DNA from: an uncultured Lachnospiraceae bacterium
GTDB lineage: Bacteria; Bacillota; Clostridia; Eubacteriales; Anaerofustaceae
Assembly (NCBI GenBank): GCA_944381375.1
Contig: CALWKX010000025.1
Location: 1 to 32,370, forward strand
DNA length: 32,370 nt
Direction of reading: 5' to 3'
The position numbers and the translations under genes are program-made. The notes beneath the pieces were generated by a model. That model was not told where the DNA came from. It did not search any database and worked only from the letters and a program-made list of their open reading frames with translations. Positions 7,980 to 16,576 of the stretch are shown in pieces (position 1 is the stretch's first letter; each line of letters starts with the position of its first letter).

Positions 7980-9467
7980 ATGAGGACAATTGGATTTGAC
8001 AATGAACGTTATTTATTTTTACAGTCTCAGAAAATCAATGATAGGATAAACGAATTTGGCGGCAAATTGTACCTTGAATTCGGCGGCAAGCTGTTTGACG
8101 ATTATCATGCTTCGCGGGTGCTTCCGGGTTTTCAGCCGGACAGCAAAGTAAGGATGCTTAATAAACTCAAAGATATAGCGGAAATCGTTATTGTGATAAG
8201 TTCCAGCGATGTGGAAAAAAATAAAAGAAGGGGAGATCTTGGCATTACTTATGATGTTGATGTGCTCAGGCTTATTGATTCCTTCAGGGAGATAGGTCTT
8301 TACGTAGGCAGTGTTGTAATAACAAAATATAACGCCCACCCTTCAGTAGTACTGTTTGAAAATAAGCTTCAATCTCTTGGCATACAGGTATATCGTCACT
8401 ATACGATAACTGACTATCCCGCAAACGTTCAGTTGATAGTAAGCGATGAAGGTTTCGGTAAAAATGATTATATCAAAACTTCGCGTTCGCTTGTTGTAGT
8501 GACCGCTCCCGGGCCTGGAAGCGGTAAAATGGCTGTTTGTCTATCACAGCTTTATCATGAGCATAAGAGAAAAGTTAAAGCAGGTTATGCTAAATTCGAG
8601 ACGTTTCCCATTTGGAATTTGCCGTTAAAACATCCTGTTAATCTTGCGTATGAAGCTGCAACGGCTGATTTGAATGATGTGAACATGATAGATCCGTTTC
8701 ATCTGGAAGCATACGGCAAAACTGCAGTGAATTACAACAGGGATATAGAAATATTCCCCGTATTAAAAACGATATTTGAAAGAATATCCGGAGAATGCCC
8801 ATATAAAAGCCCCACAGATATGGGGGTTAATATGGCGGGTTATTGTATAACTGACAATCAGTCTGTAATAAACGCTTCAAGGCAAGAAATAATACGCAGG
8901 TTTTATGGTGTGCGCTGCGCTCTTAAACAGGGGATATCTGAACAGGCGGAAGTATCAAAACTCGAAATTTTAATGAATCAGCTTGATATTTCTCCGAATG
9001 TTGAAAGACCCGTTGTCCTGGCTGCAACGACTCGCGCCGCCGAAACAAACGGCCCTGCTGCGGCAATAGAACTTGCGGATGGCACAATAGTGACAGGAAA
9101 AACAACAGACCTGCTTGGGCCTTCTTCCGCTATGCTTTTAAATGCTCTGAAAACATTGGCGGGCATACATGATGACGTTACTCTTATTTCTCCTACAGTA
9201 ATAGAACCTATTCAATCTTTAAAAATAAACCATTTTCATAGCAAAAATCCAAGGCTGCACATGGATGAAGTGCTTATTGCATTGTCAATTTGCGCTGCTG
9301 ATCACAGTGTGGCGAAATTGGCGCTCGAACAGTTGAAAAAACTTAAAGGGTGTCAGGCTCATTCGTCTGTGATCCTTTCCAAGGTAGATGAAGATGTTTT
9401 TAAAAAACTCGGCATAGAGCTTACATGCGAGGCTGAATATCAGACTAATAAACTTTACCATAAATAA
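7980..9467 (+). CDS. DUF1846 (UPF0371) family protein
   Basis: A 495-residue cytosolic protein matching the DUF1846 family in length and motifs: IGFDNERYLFLQSQKI at the start, LYLEFGGKLFDDYHASRVLPGF, a phosphate-binding-like loop APGPGSGK at residues 176-183, then NLAYEAATADLND and MGVNMAGYCI. The family has been studied structurally, but I know of no established reaction. The loop suggests nucleotide or phosphorylated-ligand binding (inference). The start has GGAGG 5 bases upstream. A metallo-beta-lactamase-fold gene follows after 16 bases with its own ribosome site, so the two are likely an operon. Confidence 0.9.
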   Translation: MRTIGFDNERYLFLQSQKINDRINEFGGKLYLEFGGKLFDDYHASRVLPGFQPDSKVRMLNKLKDIAEIVIVISSSDVEKNKRRGDLGITYDVDVLRLIDSFREIGLYVGSVVITKYNAHPSVVLFENKLQSLGIQVYRHYTITDYPANVQLIVSDEGFGKNDYIKTSRSLVVVTAPGPGSGKMAVCLSQLYHEHKRKVKAGYAKFETFPIWNLPLKHPVNLAYEAATADLNDVNMIDPFHLEAYGKTAVNYNRDIEIFPVLKTIFERISGECPYKSPTDMGVNMAGYCITDNQSVINASRQEIIRRFYGVRCALKQGISEQAEVSKLEILMNQLDISPNVERPVVLAATTRAAETNGPAAAIELADGTIVTGKTTDLLGPSSAMLLNALKTLAGIHDDVTLISPTVIEPIQSLKINHFHSKNPRLHMDEVLIALSICAADHSVAKLALEQLKKLKGCQAHSSVILSKVDEDVFKKLGIELTCEAEYQTNKLYHK

Positions 9468-9483
9468 AAGGAGAAACCTTTAT

Positions 9484-10305
9484 ATGAAAATAATCTGTTT
9501 GATGGAAAATACGTCTGAAAATAAGAATATGCATATTGCTCATGGGTTAAGTCTGTATGTTCAAACAAAAAACCATAATATCTTGTTTGACAGCGGTCCT
9601 GATGACAATTTTGCGGTAAATGCTCAAAGACTTGGTATTGATCTGAAAAACGTTGATATATTTGTATTGTCTCATGGACATTATGATCATGGCGGCGGAT
9701 TGAAGCGCTTCATGCATATTAATAAAAGAGCAAAAATGTATATTCATAAAAATGCTTTTGACGCGCATTATGCACTGGACGGAGATGTATGGCGCTATAA
9801 CGGTCTCGACAGAGACTGTATTTGTGATGAAAGGATGTTTTTTACTGACGGCGTATATGAAATAGATGACTCTCTTGTGGTTTTTTCCGGCGTTAAGGGG
9901 AAAGAATTTTATTCGCATGCGAACGATACGCTTTTTAGCTTAAAAAACGGCGTTAAGATCAAAGATGAATTTGAGCATGAGCAAAATCTCATTATATGCG
10001 AAAACGGAAAATATCTGCTCATAGGAGGCTGCGCCCATTGCGGTATCGTTAATATAATGGAAAAATTCAAATCCATAACAGGACGATACCCTGATTATGC
10101 CATAAGCGGCTTCCATTTGTATAACCCATCTTTAAAAATATCGGAGCCTCAAGAGCTTGTAAGAAATCTCGGCAATAAACTTTTGAGCACAGGCACTGAG
10201 TTTTTTACTTGTCATTGCACAGGAACGGAAGCTTTTTTTTGCCTTAAAGACGTAATGGGCAATAAAGTATCATATATATCATGCGCTGATATCTTAACAA
10301 TATAG
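9484..10305 (+). CDS. MBL-fold metallohydrolase
   Basis: A 273-residue metallo-beta-lactamase-fold protein. The metal-binding HxHxDH motif is HGHYDH at residues 64-69, after strand ILFDSGPDDNF. Further putative ligands are in IGGCAHCGIVNI (near residue 186) and in SGFHLY. The overall layout and the GCAHCGIVN segment resemble the COG1237 group, annotated as 7,8-dihydropterin-6-methyl-4-(beta-D-ribofuranosyl)-aminobenzene-5'-phosphate synthase-like hydrolases. The actual substrate is unknown. No signal peptide is present. It follows the DUF1846 gene closely; AGGAG lies about 10 bases before the ATG. Confidence 0.87.
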   Translation: MKIICLMENTSENKNMHIAHGLSLYVQTKNHNILFDSGPDDNFAVNAQRLGIDLKNVDIFVLSHGHYDHGGGLKRFMHINKRAKMYIHKNAFDAHYALDGDVWRYNGLDRDCICDERMFFTDGVYEIDDSLVVFSGVKGKEFYSHANDTLFSLKNGVKIKDEFEHEQNLIICENGKYLLIGGCAHCGIVNIMEKFKSITGRYPDYAISGFHLYNPSLKISEPQELVRNLGNKLLSTGTEFFTCHCTGTEAFFCLKDVMGNKVSYISCADILTI

Positions 10306-10373
10306 AAAAAATAAATTTGAATATTTTCATAAATAAGCTAAAAATGCGATATTATTAACGGAAATCGATAAAT

Positions 10374-10405
10374 AAATGAAAAAATGATTAATATTATTTT
10401 CATTT
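10374..10405 (+). terminator. Weak AT-only hairpin after the MBL-fold gene
   Basis: AAATGAAAA (10374-10382) pairs with TTTTCATTT (10397-10405), followed by TTTATTAAAA. The stem is nearly all A:T, so it may be a weak terminator or chance in AT-rich DNA. Confidence 0.25.
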
Positions 10406-10420
10406 TTTATTAAAAAGCAC

Positions 10421-10449
10421 TTGCAAAATCGCTTTGATTGGTATAGGAT
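10421..10449 (+). promoter_or_regulatory. Predicted promoter of the TAXI TRAP transporter operon
   Basis: TTGCAA (10421-10426), a 17-base spacer and TAGGAT (10444-10449), about 50 bases before the binding-protein ATG. Confidence 0.5.
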
Positions 10450-10500
10450 ATACATCATAATAACAATGATTGCTATCGAGTTATAAACGGGAGGGAAATA

Positions 10501-11448
10501 ATGAAGAAAAAATCAATCTTAGTAATAGCTTTAATATGTTTAATGGTACTGTCTTTGACAGCATGCGGCTCTGACAGAGTTCGAATGGCTACTGGAGGCA
10601 ATACCGGTACATATTATTCTTACGGAACGGCTGTATCGCAGATACTTTCAAGTGAAGTCGGCGCATCGTTTACAATTGAAGCAACGGGAGCTTCAAAAGC
10701 AAATATTCAGCTCATAGCTTCGGGCGAGAGTGATATGGCAATAGTTCAGAATGACGTCGTGTATTACGCTTATACGGGAACTGATTTGTTCGAAGGAGAA
10801 AAAATAGAGGGCTTTTCGGCAATGGCGGGACTCTACGCGGAAGTTTGCCAGATTATAGCTGACCCGTCTGCAGGAATAGATTCTATTGAAGATCTTGTCG
10901 GTAAAAACGTATCTGTGGGTGATGCCGGCAGCGGAGTTGAATTCAACGCTAAGCAGATACTTGCGGCATACGGTATATCCTTTGATGATATCAATGTTCA
11001 GAATCTAAGTTTCGGTGATTCCGCGGATGCTTTGAAGGACAATAAGATCGACGCTTTCTTCTGTACGGCAGGAGCTCCGACAACTGCTGTTATGGATCTT
11101 GCCTCCACAAATGATATAGTAGTGTTGGAAATCGATGATGCTCATGCTCAGCAGCTAATTTCCGATTATTCATTCTATACAAGATATCCTATCCCTGCCG
11201 GAACATATAACGGCGTTGATGAAGAAGTATGGACAGTGGCTGTAAAAGCTACATTTATAGTCAGCAACGATCTTTCTGAAGATCTTGTATATGAAATGAC
11301 CAAAGCGCTTTTCGAAAAGAAAGATGATATAACAGCAGCCCATGCTAAAGGAGCTGAACTTGATCCGGCCGCTGCTATTGAAGGCATAAGCGTTCCCTTG
11401 CATCCTGGCGCAGAAAAATATTACAGGGAAATAGGTGTAATTCAATAA
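10501..11448 (+). CDS. TAXI-family TRAP transporter solute-binding lipoprotein
   Basis: A 315-residue extracytoplasmic binding protein. It has a lipoprotein signal peptide with a KKK start, a hydrophobic core and the lipobox LTAC, so Cys22 would be lipidated. The mature part opens with RMATGGNTGTYYSYGTAVS, the TAXI-family signature, followed by IQLIASGESDMAIVQND and LVGKNVSVGDAGSGVEFNA. It captures a small, probably carboxylate-type, solute for the permease encoded two genes downstream. The ligand cannot be predicted: no catabolic gene accompanies the operon. GGAGG sits about 7 bases before the ATG. The next gene starts 3 bases after the stop. Confidence 0.93.
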   Translation: MKKKSILVIALICLMVLSLTACGSDRVRMATGGNTGTYYSYGTAVSQILSSEVGASFTIEATGASKANIQLIASGESDMAIVQNDVVYYAYTGTDLFEGEKIEGFSAMAGLYAEVCQIIADPSAGIDSIEDLVGKNVSVGDAGSGVEFNAKQILAAYGISFDDINVQNLSFGDSADALKDNKIDAFFCTAGAPTTAVMDLASTNDIVVLEIDDAHAQQLISDYSFYTRYPIPAGTYNGVDEEVWTVAVKATFIVSNDLSEDLVYEMTKALFEKKDDITAAHAKGAELDPAAAIEGISVPLHPGAEKYYREIGVIQ

Positions 11449-11451
11449 GCA

Positions 11452-11931
11452 ATGCTTAAAATAAAAAGGCTAGCTTTAGCCGTGGCCGTAGCAATCATTA
11501 TGATTGCTGCGGCTCTATTCTTGATTTCAAAACCAATGCTTGTGTTGTATGACGCTGACAGCTCAAAGGTTTATGCAAAATGGGATATATACGATACTAT
11601 GATTTTTTCGGTTGAGTTTATTCACTCGGTAAATCAGTCTCCCGTTGAAGATTTCTTTGAAATAAAAGACAATGATATATACATAACTGCTACCAAGTAC
11701 AGCGCATTTGGCGCCGGCGTACAAACGGAAATTGAGCCTGGACAGAGTTTGTCTTATGATGATGAAGGTAATATGATTGTTTCGGGCTTTAATATGAAAT
11801 TTGACAAAGTAAATTATGTCGTGGGCACAGTATACGATCATATACTGAAAATTGAAGGCGAACAGATTAATCTCACACAGCTATGCGGCAGGAATGCTCA
11901 TGTGGTGTTTGAGATCAGGCGCGGCTTTTAG
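11452..11931 (+). CDS. DUF1850 protein of the TAXI-TRAP transporter operon
   Basis: A 159-residue protein with an N-terminal membrane anchor (residues 7-26, uncleaved or signal-like) and an extracytoplasmic domain. The domain carries FSVEFIHSVNQSPVEDFFEI and KYSAFGAGVQTEIEPG, features of DUF1850. Members of this family are repeatedly encoded with TAXI-type TRAP transporters, as here between the binding protein and the fused permease. The ribosome site is poor (AGGTG 15 bases upstream) and the gap to the preceding stop is 3 bases, so translation is probably coupled. A role in assembly or substrate handling is inference. Confidence 0.85.
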   Translation: MLKIKRLALAVAVAIIMIAAALFLISKPMLVLYDADSSKVYAKWDIYDTMIFSVEFIHSVNQSPVEDFFEIKDNDIYITATKYSAFGAGVQTEIEPGQSLSYDDEGNMIVSGFNMKFDKVNYVVGTVYDHILKIEGEQINLTQLCGRNAHVVFEIRRGF

Positions 11932-11957
11932 TTTAAGCAAGATTGGAGATATATTGT

Positions 11958-13886
11958 ATGGCGGATAATATTGATTTGAAAGATACGGAAAAAATAGACA
12001 CTCAGGAGTTAATGAGCGAATTCGACCGTGAATCCAATACGAAAAAATTTGAAGGCGTTCCTAAACTTTTAGTGCGAATTTTCCTTGTCGGTTTTACGTT
12101 TTATGTGCTTTGGATGACGCTTTTCGCAACGCCTCCTGAGCAAGTAAGACGGGCTTCATTTATAGGACTTTTGGTATTTATTTCTTTCATACTCTATCCT
12201 GCAAGGAAAAACAGTCCCAAAAAAGTCAACCATGTGCCGTGGTACGATTTTGTCGGAGGTATTTTGGGAGGGGCTTCCTTTTTCTATTTCGTTATAAACT
12301 TTGAAGAAATAGTAAACCGCGCGACTATGATAACAACGTTTGATATGATAGTGGCAATAATAGGTATCGTTGCTCTTGCCGAAGCGTGCAGAAGAGTCGT
12401 CGGCTTGCCTATTTTGGTTGTTGCTGGAGCATTTGTTGTATATGCTCTCACGCAGGGGTATTCCATTACCCGTATAGCGCATCAGTTGTTTTATACAACA
12501 AATGGCGTATTAGGCACGCCTCTTGGCGTTTGTGCTACGTTTATCGTTTTGTTTATTATCCTTGGATCGTTTCTCGAGCAGACCAATATAGGAACATTCT
12601 TTATAGATATTGCAAATTCACTTGTAGGCAGCGCTGCGGGAGGCCCTGCTAAAGTCGCCGTAATATCAAGCGCGCTGGAAGGAATGTATTCAGGAAGTTC
12701 TGTGGCTAATACCGTAGGCAGCGGCAGCGTAACTATACCTATAATGAAAAAAATCGGCTACAAGCCCGAATTCGCTGCTGCCGTAGAGGCTGCTGCGTCA
12801 ACTGGAGGACAGATAATGCCTCCTATTATGGGAGCTGCTGCGTTTCTTATGGCGGAAATGACAAATACGCCTTATTCAACTATTGCTGTTACGGCGATAC
12901 TACCTGCTGTGTTGTATTTTGCCGGGATATTTTTGATGGTACATTTCGAGGCAAAAAAAGTGGGATTGGTTGGGCTGCCTAAAGAGGAGCTGCCAAACTT
13001 TTTTAAGCTTTTTCTGAGAAAAGGGTATCTGTTTTTGCCTATAATAGTATTAGTTGTATTGATGGGCAGAGGTTTTACCCCCGCCTATGCAGCGTGTTAT
13101 GCAGTGCTTACCTCTATAGTTGTCAGCATGTTCAGTAAGGATACAAGAATGAGTCCAGCGGCTTTTGTGACTGCACTGGAAAACGGCACGAGAAATACTG
13201 TCGGAGTAGCGCTTGCTTGCGCTATAGCCGGTATTATAGTAGGTATTGTAACTTTGACAGGTCTGGGTCAGGTACTCATAAGTGCCTTAATAGCGGTATC
13301 TCAGAACAGCAAACTTTTGGCCTTATTCCTTACTATGGTAGCATGTATAATATTAGGAATGGGCGTACCTACAACGGCTAACTATGTTATAATGGCGACG
13401 ATAACAGCCCCAATTGTTATGAGTATGGGAGTCCCGATGCTTGCGGCGCATATGTTTGTGTTCTACTTCGGGATTGTAGCTGATATAACGCCGCCTGTTG
13501 CATTGGCAGCTTATGCGGGTTCCGCAATAGCTAAATCGAACCCGCTCAAAACGGGGATACAGGCAACCAAATTGGCTATCACAGCTTTTATAGTACCTTA
13601 TATATTTGCATATAGCCCTTCAATGCTTTTAATCGACACAACTGTTGGGGAAGTTATAAGAATAGCTATCACATCGTTGATTGGCATGTTCGGTGTCTCA
13701 GCAGGCCTTGAAGGATACATGTTTGTGAAAGCTTCATGGTGGGAAAGAATATTGCTTATAGCTGGAGGTTTATTGCTTATTGACCCGAATGTCATAACTG
13801 ACGTGATAGGTATAGCTTTGATAGCTGCTCTGACTTCTATACAAGTAATTAAAAGCAAAAAGAATCGAGGACTGAAGTCAGTATAA
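11958..13886 (+). CDS. TRAP transporter fused permease (DctQ-DctM type)
   Basis: A 642-residue polytopic membrane protein that fuses the small 4-helix and large 12-helix TRAP permease subunits, as is usual for TAXI systems. The N-terminal 40 residues are charged and cytosolic. Conserved DctM-like stretches include the SALEGMYSGSSVANTVGSGSVTIPIMKKIGY region (about residues 235-265), TGGQIMPPIMGAAAFLMAEM, LGMGVPTTANYVIMA and DITPPVALAAYAGSAIA. It would use the ion gradient to import the solute captured by the TAXI protein. I start it at ATG 11958, preceded by GGAG at 9 bases; the frame extends to a TTG at 11943 without a ribosome site. A terminator follows at 13918. Confidence 0.94.
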   Translation: MADNIDLKDTEKIDTQELMSEFDRESNTKKFEGVPKLLVRIFLVGFTFYVLWMTLFATPPEQVRRASFIGLLVFISFILYPARKNSPKKVNHVPWYDFVGGILGGASFFYFVINFEEIVNRATMITTFDMIVAIIGIVALAEACRRVVGLPILVVAGAFVVYALTQGYSITRIAHQLFYTTNGVLGTPLGVCATFIVLFIILGSFLEQTNIGTFFIDIANSLVGSAAGGPAKVAVISSALEGMYSGSSVANTVGSGSVTIPIMKKIGYKPEFAAAVEAAASTGGQIMPPIMGAAAFLMAEMTNTPYSTIAVTAILPAVLYFAGIFLMVHFEAKKVGLVGLPKEELPNFFKLFLRKGYLFLPIIVLVVLMGRGFTPAYAACYAVLTSIVVSMFSKDTRMSPAAFVTALENGTRNTVGVALACAIAGIIVGIVTLTGLGQVLISALIAVSQNSKLLALFLTMVACIILGMGVPTTANYVIMATITAPIVMSMGVPMLAAHMFVFYFGIVADITPPVALAAYAGSAIAKSNPLKTGIQATKLAITAFIVPYIFAYSPSMLLIDTTVGEVIRIAITSLIGMFGVSAGLEGYMFVKASWWERILLIAGGLLLIDPNVITDVIGIALIAALTSIQVIKSKKNRGLKSV

Positions 13887-13917
13887 TTAATACAAGTATT
13901 GTTGAAGTGTTTTGAAT

Positions 13918-13951
13918 AAAATAGCAGCGTATAATTAAACGCTGCTATTTT
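13918..13951 (+). terminator. Terminator after the TRAP permease
   Basis: A 13-bp perfect stem, AAAATAGCAGCGT (13918-13930) with ACGCTGCTATTTT (13939-13951), and an 8-base loop. The rest of the 13887-14253 gap is AT-rich, with no gene or conserved RNA that I can see apart from the promoter at 14190. Confidence 0.8.
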
Positions 13952-14189
13952 GATATTAAAGAATAAAAGTAAGTTAATTCTGCTGAGACCAATGCTGTTT
14001 GTTGCTGCGCAGTATGGATTTTATTTTATTGCTAAATCGTTGTAGAAAATAAAATATCTGATTTTTGATTAGCATTTTTTTAACAAGCAAAAATAACGGT
14101 GATTTATATATTTGCTAAAAAAATTCGACTATAAATTATTGCTGCAAAGAGTTTTTTAATTGACTTTTAATAGTGTTTTTCATTATGAA

Positions 14190-14198
14190 TGGTATAAT
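14190..14198 (+). promoter_or_regulatory. Extended -10 promoter of the aldehyde dehydrogenase operon
   Basis: TGG followed by TATAAT (14193-14198) forms an extended -10; no good -35 is present at the right distance. Transcription would start near 14205, which argues against the upstream start codon at 14173 and for the one at 14254. Confidence 0.5.
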
Positions 14199-14253
14199 GA
14201 ATAAAAATATTAACAGCGGGCTTACAGCGATTTTTCGCTTTATTGGTTTATAT

Positions 14254-15624
14254 ATGAATATAAAAGAAATTGTGCGGTCACAGAAAGATTTCTTCGCAAC
14301 AGGAGCTACGATTAATGTTAATTTTCGCATCGAGGCTTTGCAGAAGCTTCGCGAAAATATACAGAGAATGGAAAGCGATATTTACAGCGCGTTAAAAACA
14401 GATTTGAATAAATGCAAAAATGAGGCCTATATGACTGAAATAGGTCTTGTTTACAATGAAATCAGGTATATGCTGAAAAATATAAAAAAATTAGCATCTG
14501 TTCATAAAGCGTATACTCCTGTTTCGTTGTTTCCTGCCAAAAGCCGAACTCTGTATTCGCCGTACGGTACGGTTTTGATCATGAGTCCGTGGAATTATCC
14601 GTTTATGCTTTCAATCGTGCCTTTGGTGGATGCTGTCGCTGCCGGAAATACTGCCATCATAAAACCCAGCGGGTATTCCAAAGCGACTTCCACAGTTATA
14701 AAAGAAATAATTAGTAATACTTTTGGCGCGGAATATGTTGCAGTAACGGAAGGCGGCAGAGATAAAAATGCAACCCTGCTCGATGAGACGTATGATTTCA
14801 TATTTTTTACCGGAGGAGAAAAAACCGGCCGATTGATCATGTCAAAAGCCGCAAAAAATCTTACTCCCGTATGCTTGGAGTTGGGCGGCAAAAGTCCTGC
14901 AATAGTTGATGAGAGCGCTGATATTAAGTTGGCCGCCAAAAGAATCGTTTTTGGAAAATTTACGAATTCCGGTCAAACATGTGTTGCGCCTGATTACGTT
15001 TTAGTCCACGAAAGTAAATATTATAGTCTATTAGAAAGTTTAAAAAAGGAGATATCGCTTCAATATGCTGATGATCCTTTGTCGAATGATGAGTATTCAC
15101 GTATAATAAGTAAAAAGCATTTTGATAGGCTTATCAGTTTACTTGAAAACGGCCGTATTTATTATGGCGGCGGGTATGATTCTAAACGCCTGATAATTGA
15201 ACCCAGTGTATTAACCGGTATAAATTTTGAGTCTCCTGTAATGAAGCAGGAAATATTCGGCCCTTTGCTGCCTGTGTTAAGCTACAAAACTGAAAATGAT
15301 CTCATTGATCTACTGAAAAAAGAGCCTGATCCTTTGGCATTATACATATTTACTGAGAATAGATATTTTAAAGAAAAACTTCTCAGATACGTTCAGTACG
15401 GCGGAGGGTGTGTGAATGATACATTAGTTCATTTATCAAATAATTCTTTGCCTTTTGGCGGCGTCGGACAAAGCGGCATTGGTAATTATCATGGTAAGTA
15501 TGGTTTTGAAACCTTCAGCCATATAAAAGGCATTGTGCAAAAAGGAAGATGGCCGGATATATCAGCAAGGTATGGACCATATACGGATAAAAAATTCAAG
15601 TTAATAAAAAGATTCCTCAAATAA
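14254..15624 (+). CDS. Aldehyde dehydrogenase, class 3/YwdH-like
   Basis: NAD(P)-dependent aldehyde dehydrogenase of 456 residues. The active site is complete: Asn114 in SPWNYP, general base Glu209 in LELGGKSP, and nucleophile Cys243 in NSGQTCVAPDYVLV. PVMKQEIFGPLLPV is the C-terminal family motif. The length and the N terminus MNIKEIVRSQKDFFATG match class 3-like enzymes such as B. subtilis YwdH, so I use ATG 14254 rather than the longer frame from 14173. A C-terminal basic helix (KFKLIKRFLK) could touch the membrane, as in fatty aldehyde dehydrogenases (inference). The substrate is unknown. The phosphatidylserine decarboxylase gene follows after 17 bases. Confidence 0.92.
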   Translation: MNIKEIVRSQKDFFATGATINVNFRIEALQKLRENIQRMESDIYSALKTDLNKCKNEAYMTEIGLVYNEIRYMLKNIKKLASVHKAYTPVSLFPAKSRTLYSPYGTVLIMSPWNYPFMLSIVPLVDAVAAGNTAIIKPSGYSKATSTVIKEIISNTFGAEYVAVTEGGRDKNATLLDETYDFIFFTGGEKTGRLIMSKAAKNLTPVCLELGGKSPAIVDESADIKLAAKRIVFGKFTNSGQTCVAPDYVLVHESKYYSLLESLKKEISLQYADDPLSNDEYSRIISKKHFDRLISLLENGRIYYGGGYDSKRLIIEPSVLTGINFESPVMKQEIFGPLLPVLSYKTENDLIDLLKKEPDPLALYIFTENRYFKEKLLRYVQYGGGCVNDTLVHLSNNSLPFGGVGQSGIGNYHGKYGFETFSHIKGIVQKGRWPDISARYGPYTDKKFKLIKRFLK

Positions 15625-15641
15625 AGCATGAAGGAGGAAAT

Positions 15642-16514
15642 ATGAATTACGATTATTACGATAATTTTAATTTTGAAAGCGCAGATAAAGAAAGCCGCGT
15701 GCTGAGATTTTTATATGATACCCAAATAGGCCACAGGGTGCTGAAATTAGCTGTGCGGCCCCGCGTCAGCAAAGCTGCCGGCAGGGTTATGGACAGTCGA
15801 TTATCAAAACTTTTTATTAAGCCGGCAATAAGAAGAAATGATTTGGACCTGAGCGAATGTGAAGAAAAAAAATACAAATCATATAACGATTTTTTTACCC
15901 GCAGCCTGAAATACGGAGCGCGTAGAATTGATTGCAATCCCAGGCATTTGATAAGCCCATGCGATTCTTATCTGAGCGTGTATAAAATCGATAACAACAG
16001 CATTTTTAAAATTAAAGGCAGTGATTATTCGCTCAAAGATTTGCTTAACAGCAATTTGTTAGCTGACGAATTCCGTGGAGGACTGTGCCTGATTTTCAGA
16101 CTGACGCCTAAGGATTATCATCATTACTGCTATATTGATAAGGGTAAAATTATATTTTCGTATGATATTAAGGGTGAGTTTCATACAGTAAGGAATCTTG
16201 CGCTTTCCCGTTATAATATTTATAAAAGAAACTCACGTTGTTGCAGCATACTTAACATGGAGAATTTCGGCAAGGTCGTGCATGTCGAAGTCGGGGCGCT
16301 TGCTATTGGCAAAATTACGAATCATCATGCGGACGGATATCGATTTATAAGAGGCGAAGAAAAAGGTTTATTTGAATACGGCGGTTCTACTGTAGTTTTG
16401 CTTTTAAAGCATTCTGCTGCGGCTGTTGATGATAATATTGTGACTAACAGCGCTCTTGGTATGGAGACAAAAGTGCTTATGGGACAGAAGATAGGTAATA
16501 AACTTAATTTATGA
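15642..16514 (+). CDS. psd: Phosphatidylserine decarboxylase proenzyme
   Basis: A 290-residue pyruvoyl-dependent decarboxylase that makes phosphatidylethanolamine from phosphatidylserine at the membrane. The self-cleavage motif is FEYGGST, with cleavage expected between Gly248 and Ser249; Ser249 becomes the pyruvoyl group of the small alpha chain. Upstream are the conserved FFTR segment, SPCDS with the catalytic Asp, and TPKDYHHYCY with the catalytic His. AAGGAGG lies 5 bases before the ATG. It is cotranscribed with the aldehyde dehydrogenase and ends at a shared terminator. No phosphatidylserine synthase gene is in the window. Confidence 0.94.
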   Translation: MNYDYYDNFNFESADKESRVLRFLYDTQIGHRVLKLAVRPRVSKAAGRVMDSRLSKLFIKPAIRRNDLDLSECEEKKYKSYNDFFTRSLKYGARRIDCNPRHLISPCDSYLSVYKIDNNSIFKIKGSDYSLKDLLNSNLLADEFRGGLCLIFRLTPKDYHHYCYIDKGKIIFSYDIKGEFHTVRNLALSRYNIYKRNSRCCSILNMENFGKVVHVEVGALAIGKITNHHADGYRFIRGEEKGLFEYGGSTVVLLLKHSAAAVDDNIVTNSALGMETKVLMGQKIGNKLNL

Positions 16515-16520
16515 ACATAT

Positions 16521-16556
16521 AAAAAAGCTGATAAGGGACGCCGAATCAGCTTTTTT
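16521..16556. terminator. Bidirectional terminator between psd and the EamA permease gene
   Basis: A 12-bp stem, AAAAAAGCTGAT (16521-16532) with ATCAGCTTTTTT (16545-16556), and a 12-base loop. It lies between convergent genes and has T-runs on both strands. Confidence 0.85.
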
Positions 16557-16576
16557 ATATTTGCTTTTATGCGAGT

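Noticed and set aside
7975-7984. TATAAT right at the DUF1846 start as a -10 element
   Set aside because: It overlaps the ATG and would give a leaderless transcript although a strong ribosome site is present; the sequence is better read as GGAGG-spacer-ATG.
14173-14253. Longer N terminus of the aldehyde dehydrogenase
   Set aside because: It would begin upstream of the predicted transcription start and is not part of the family N terminus.
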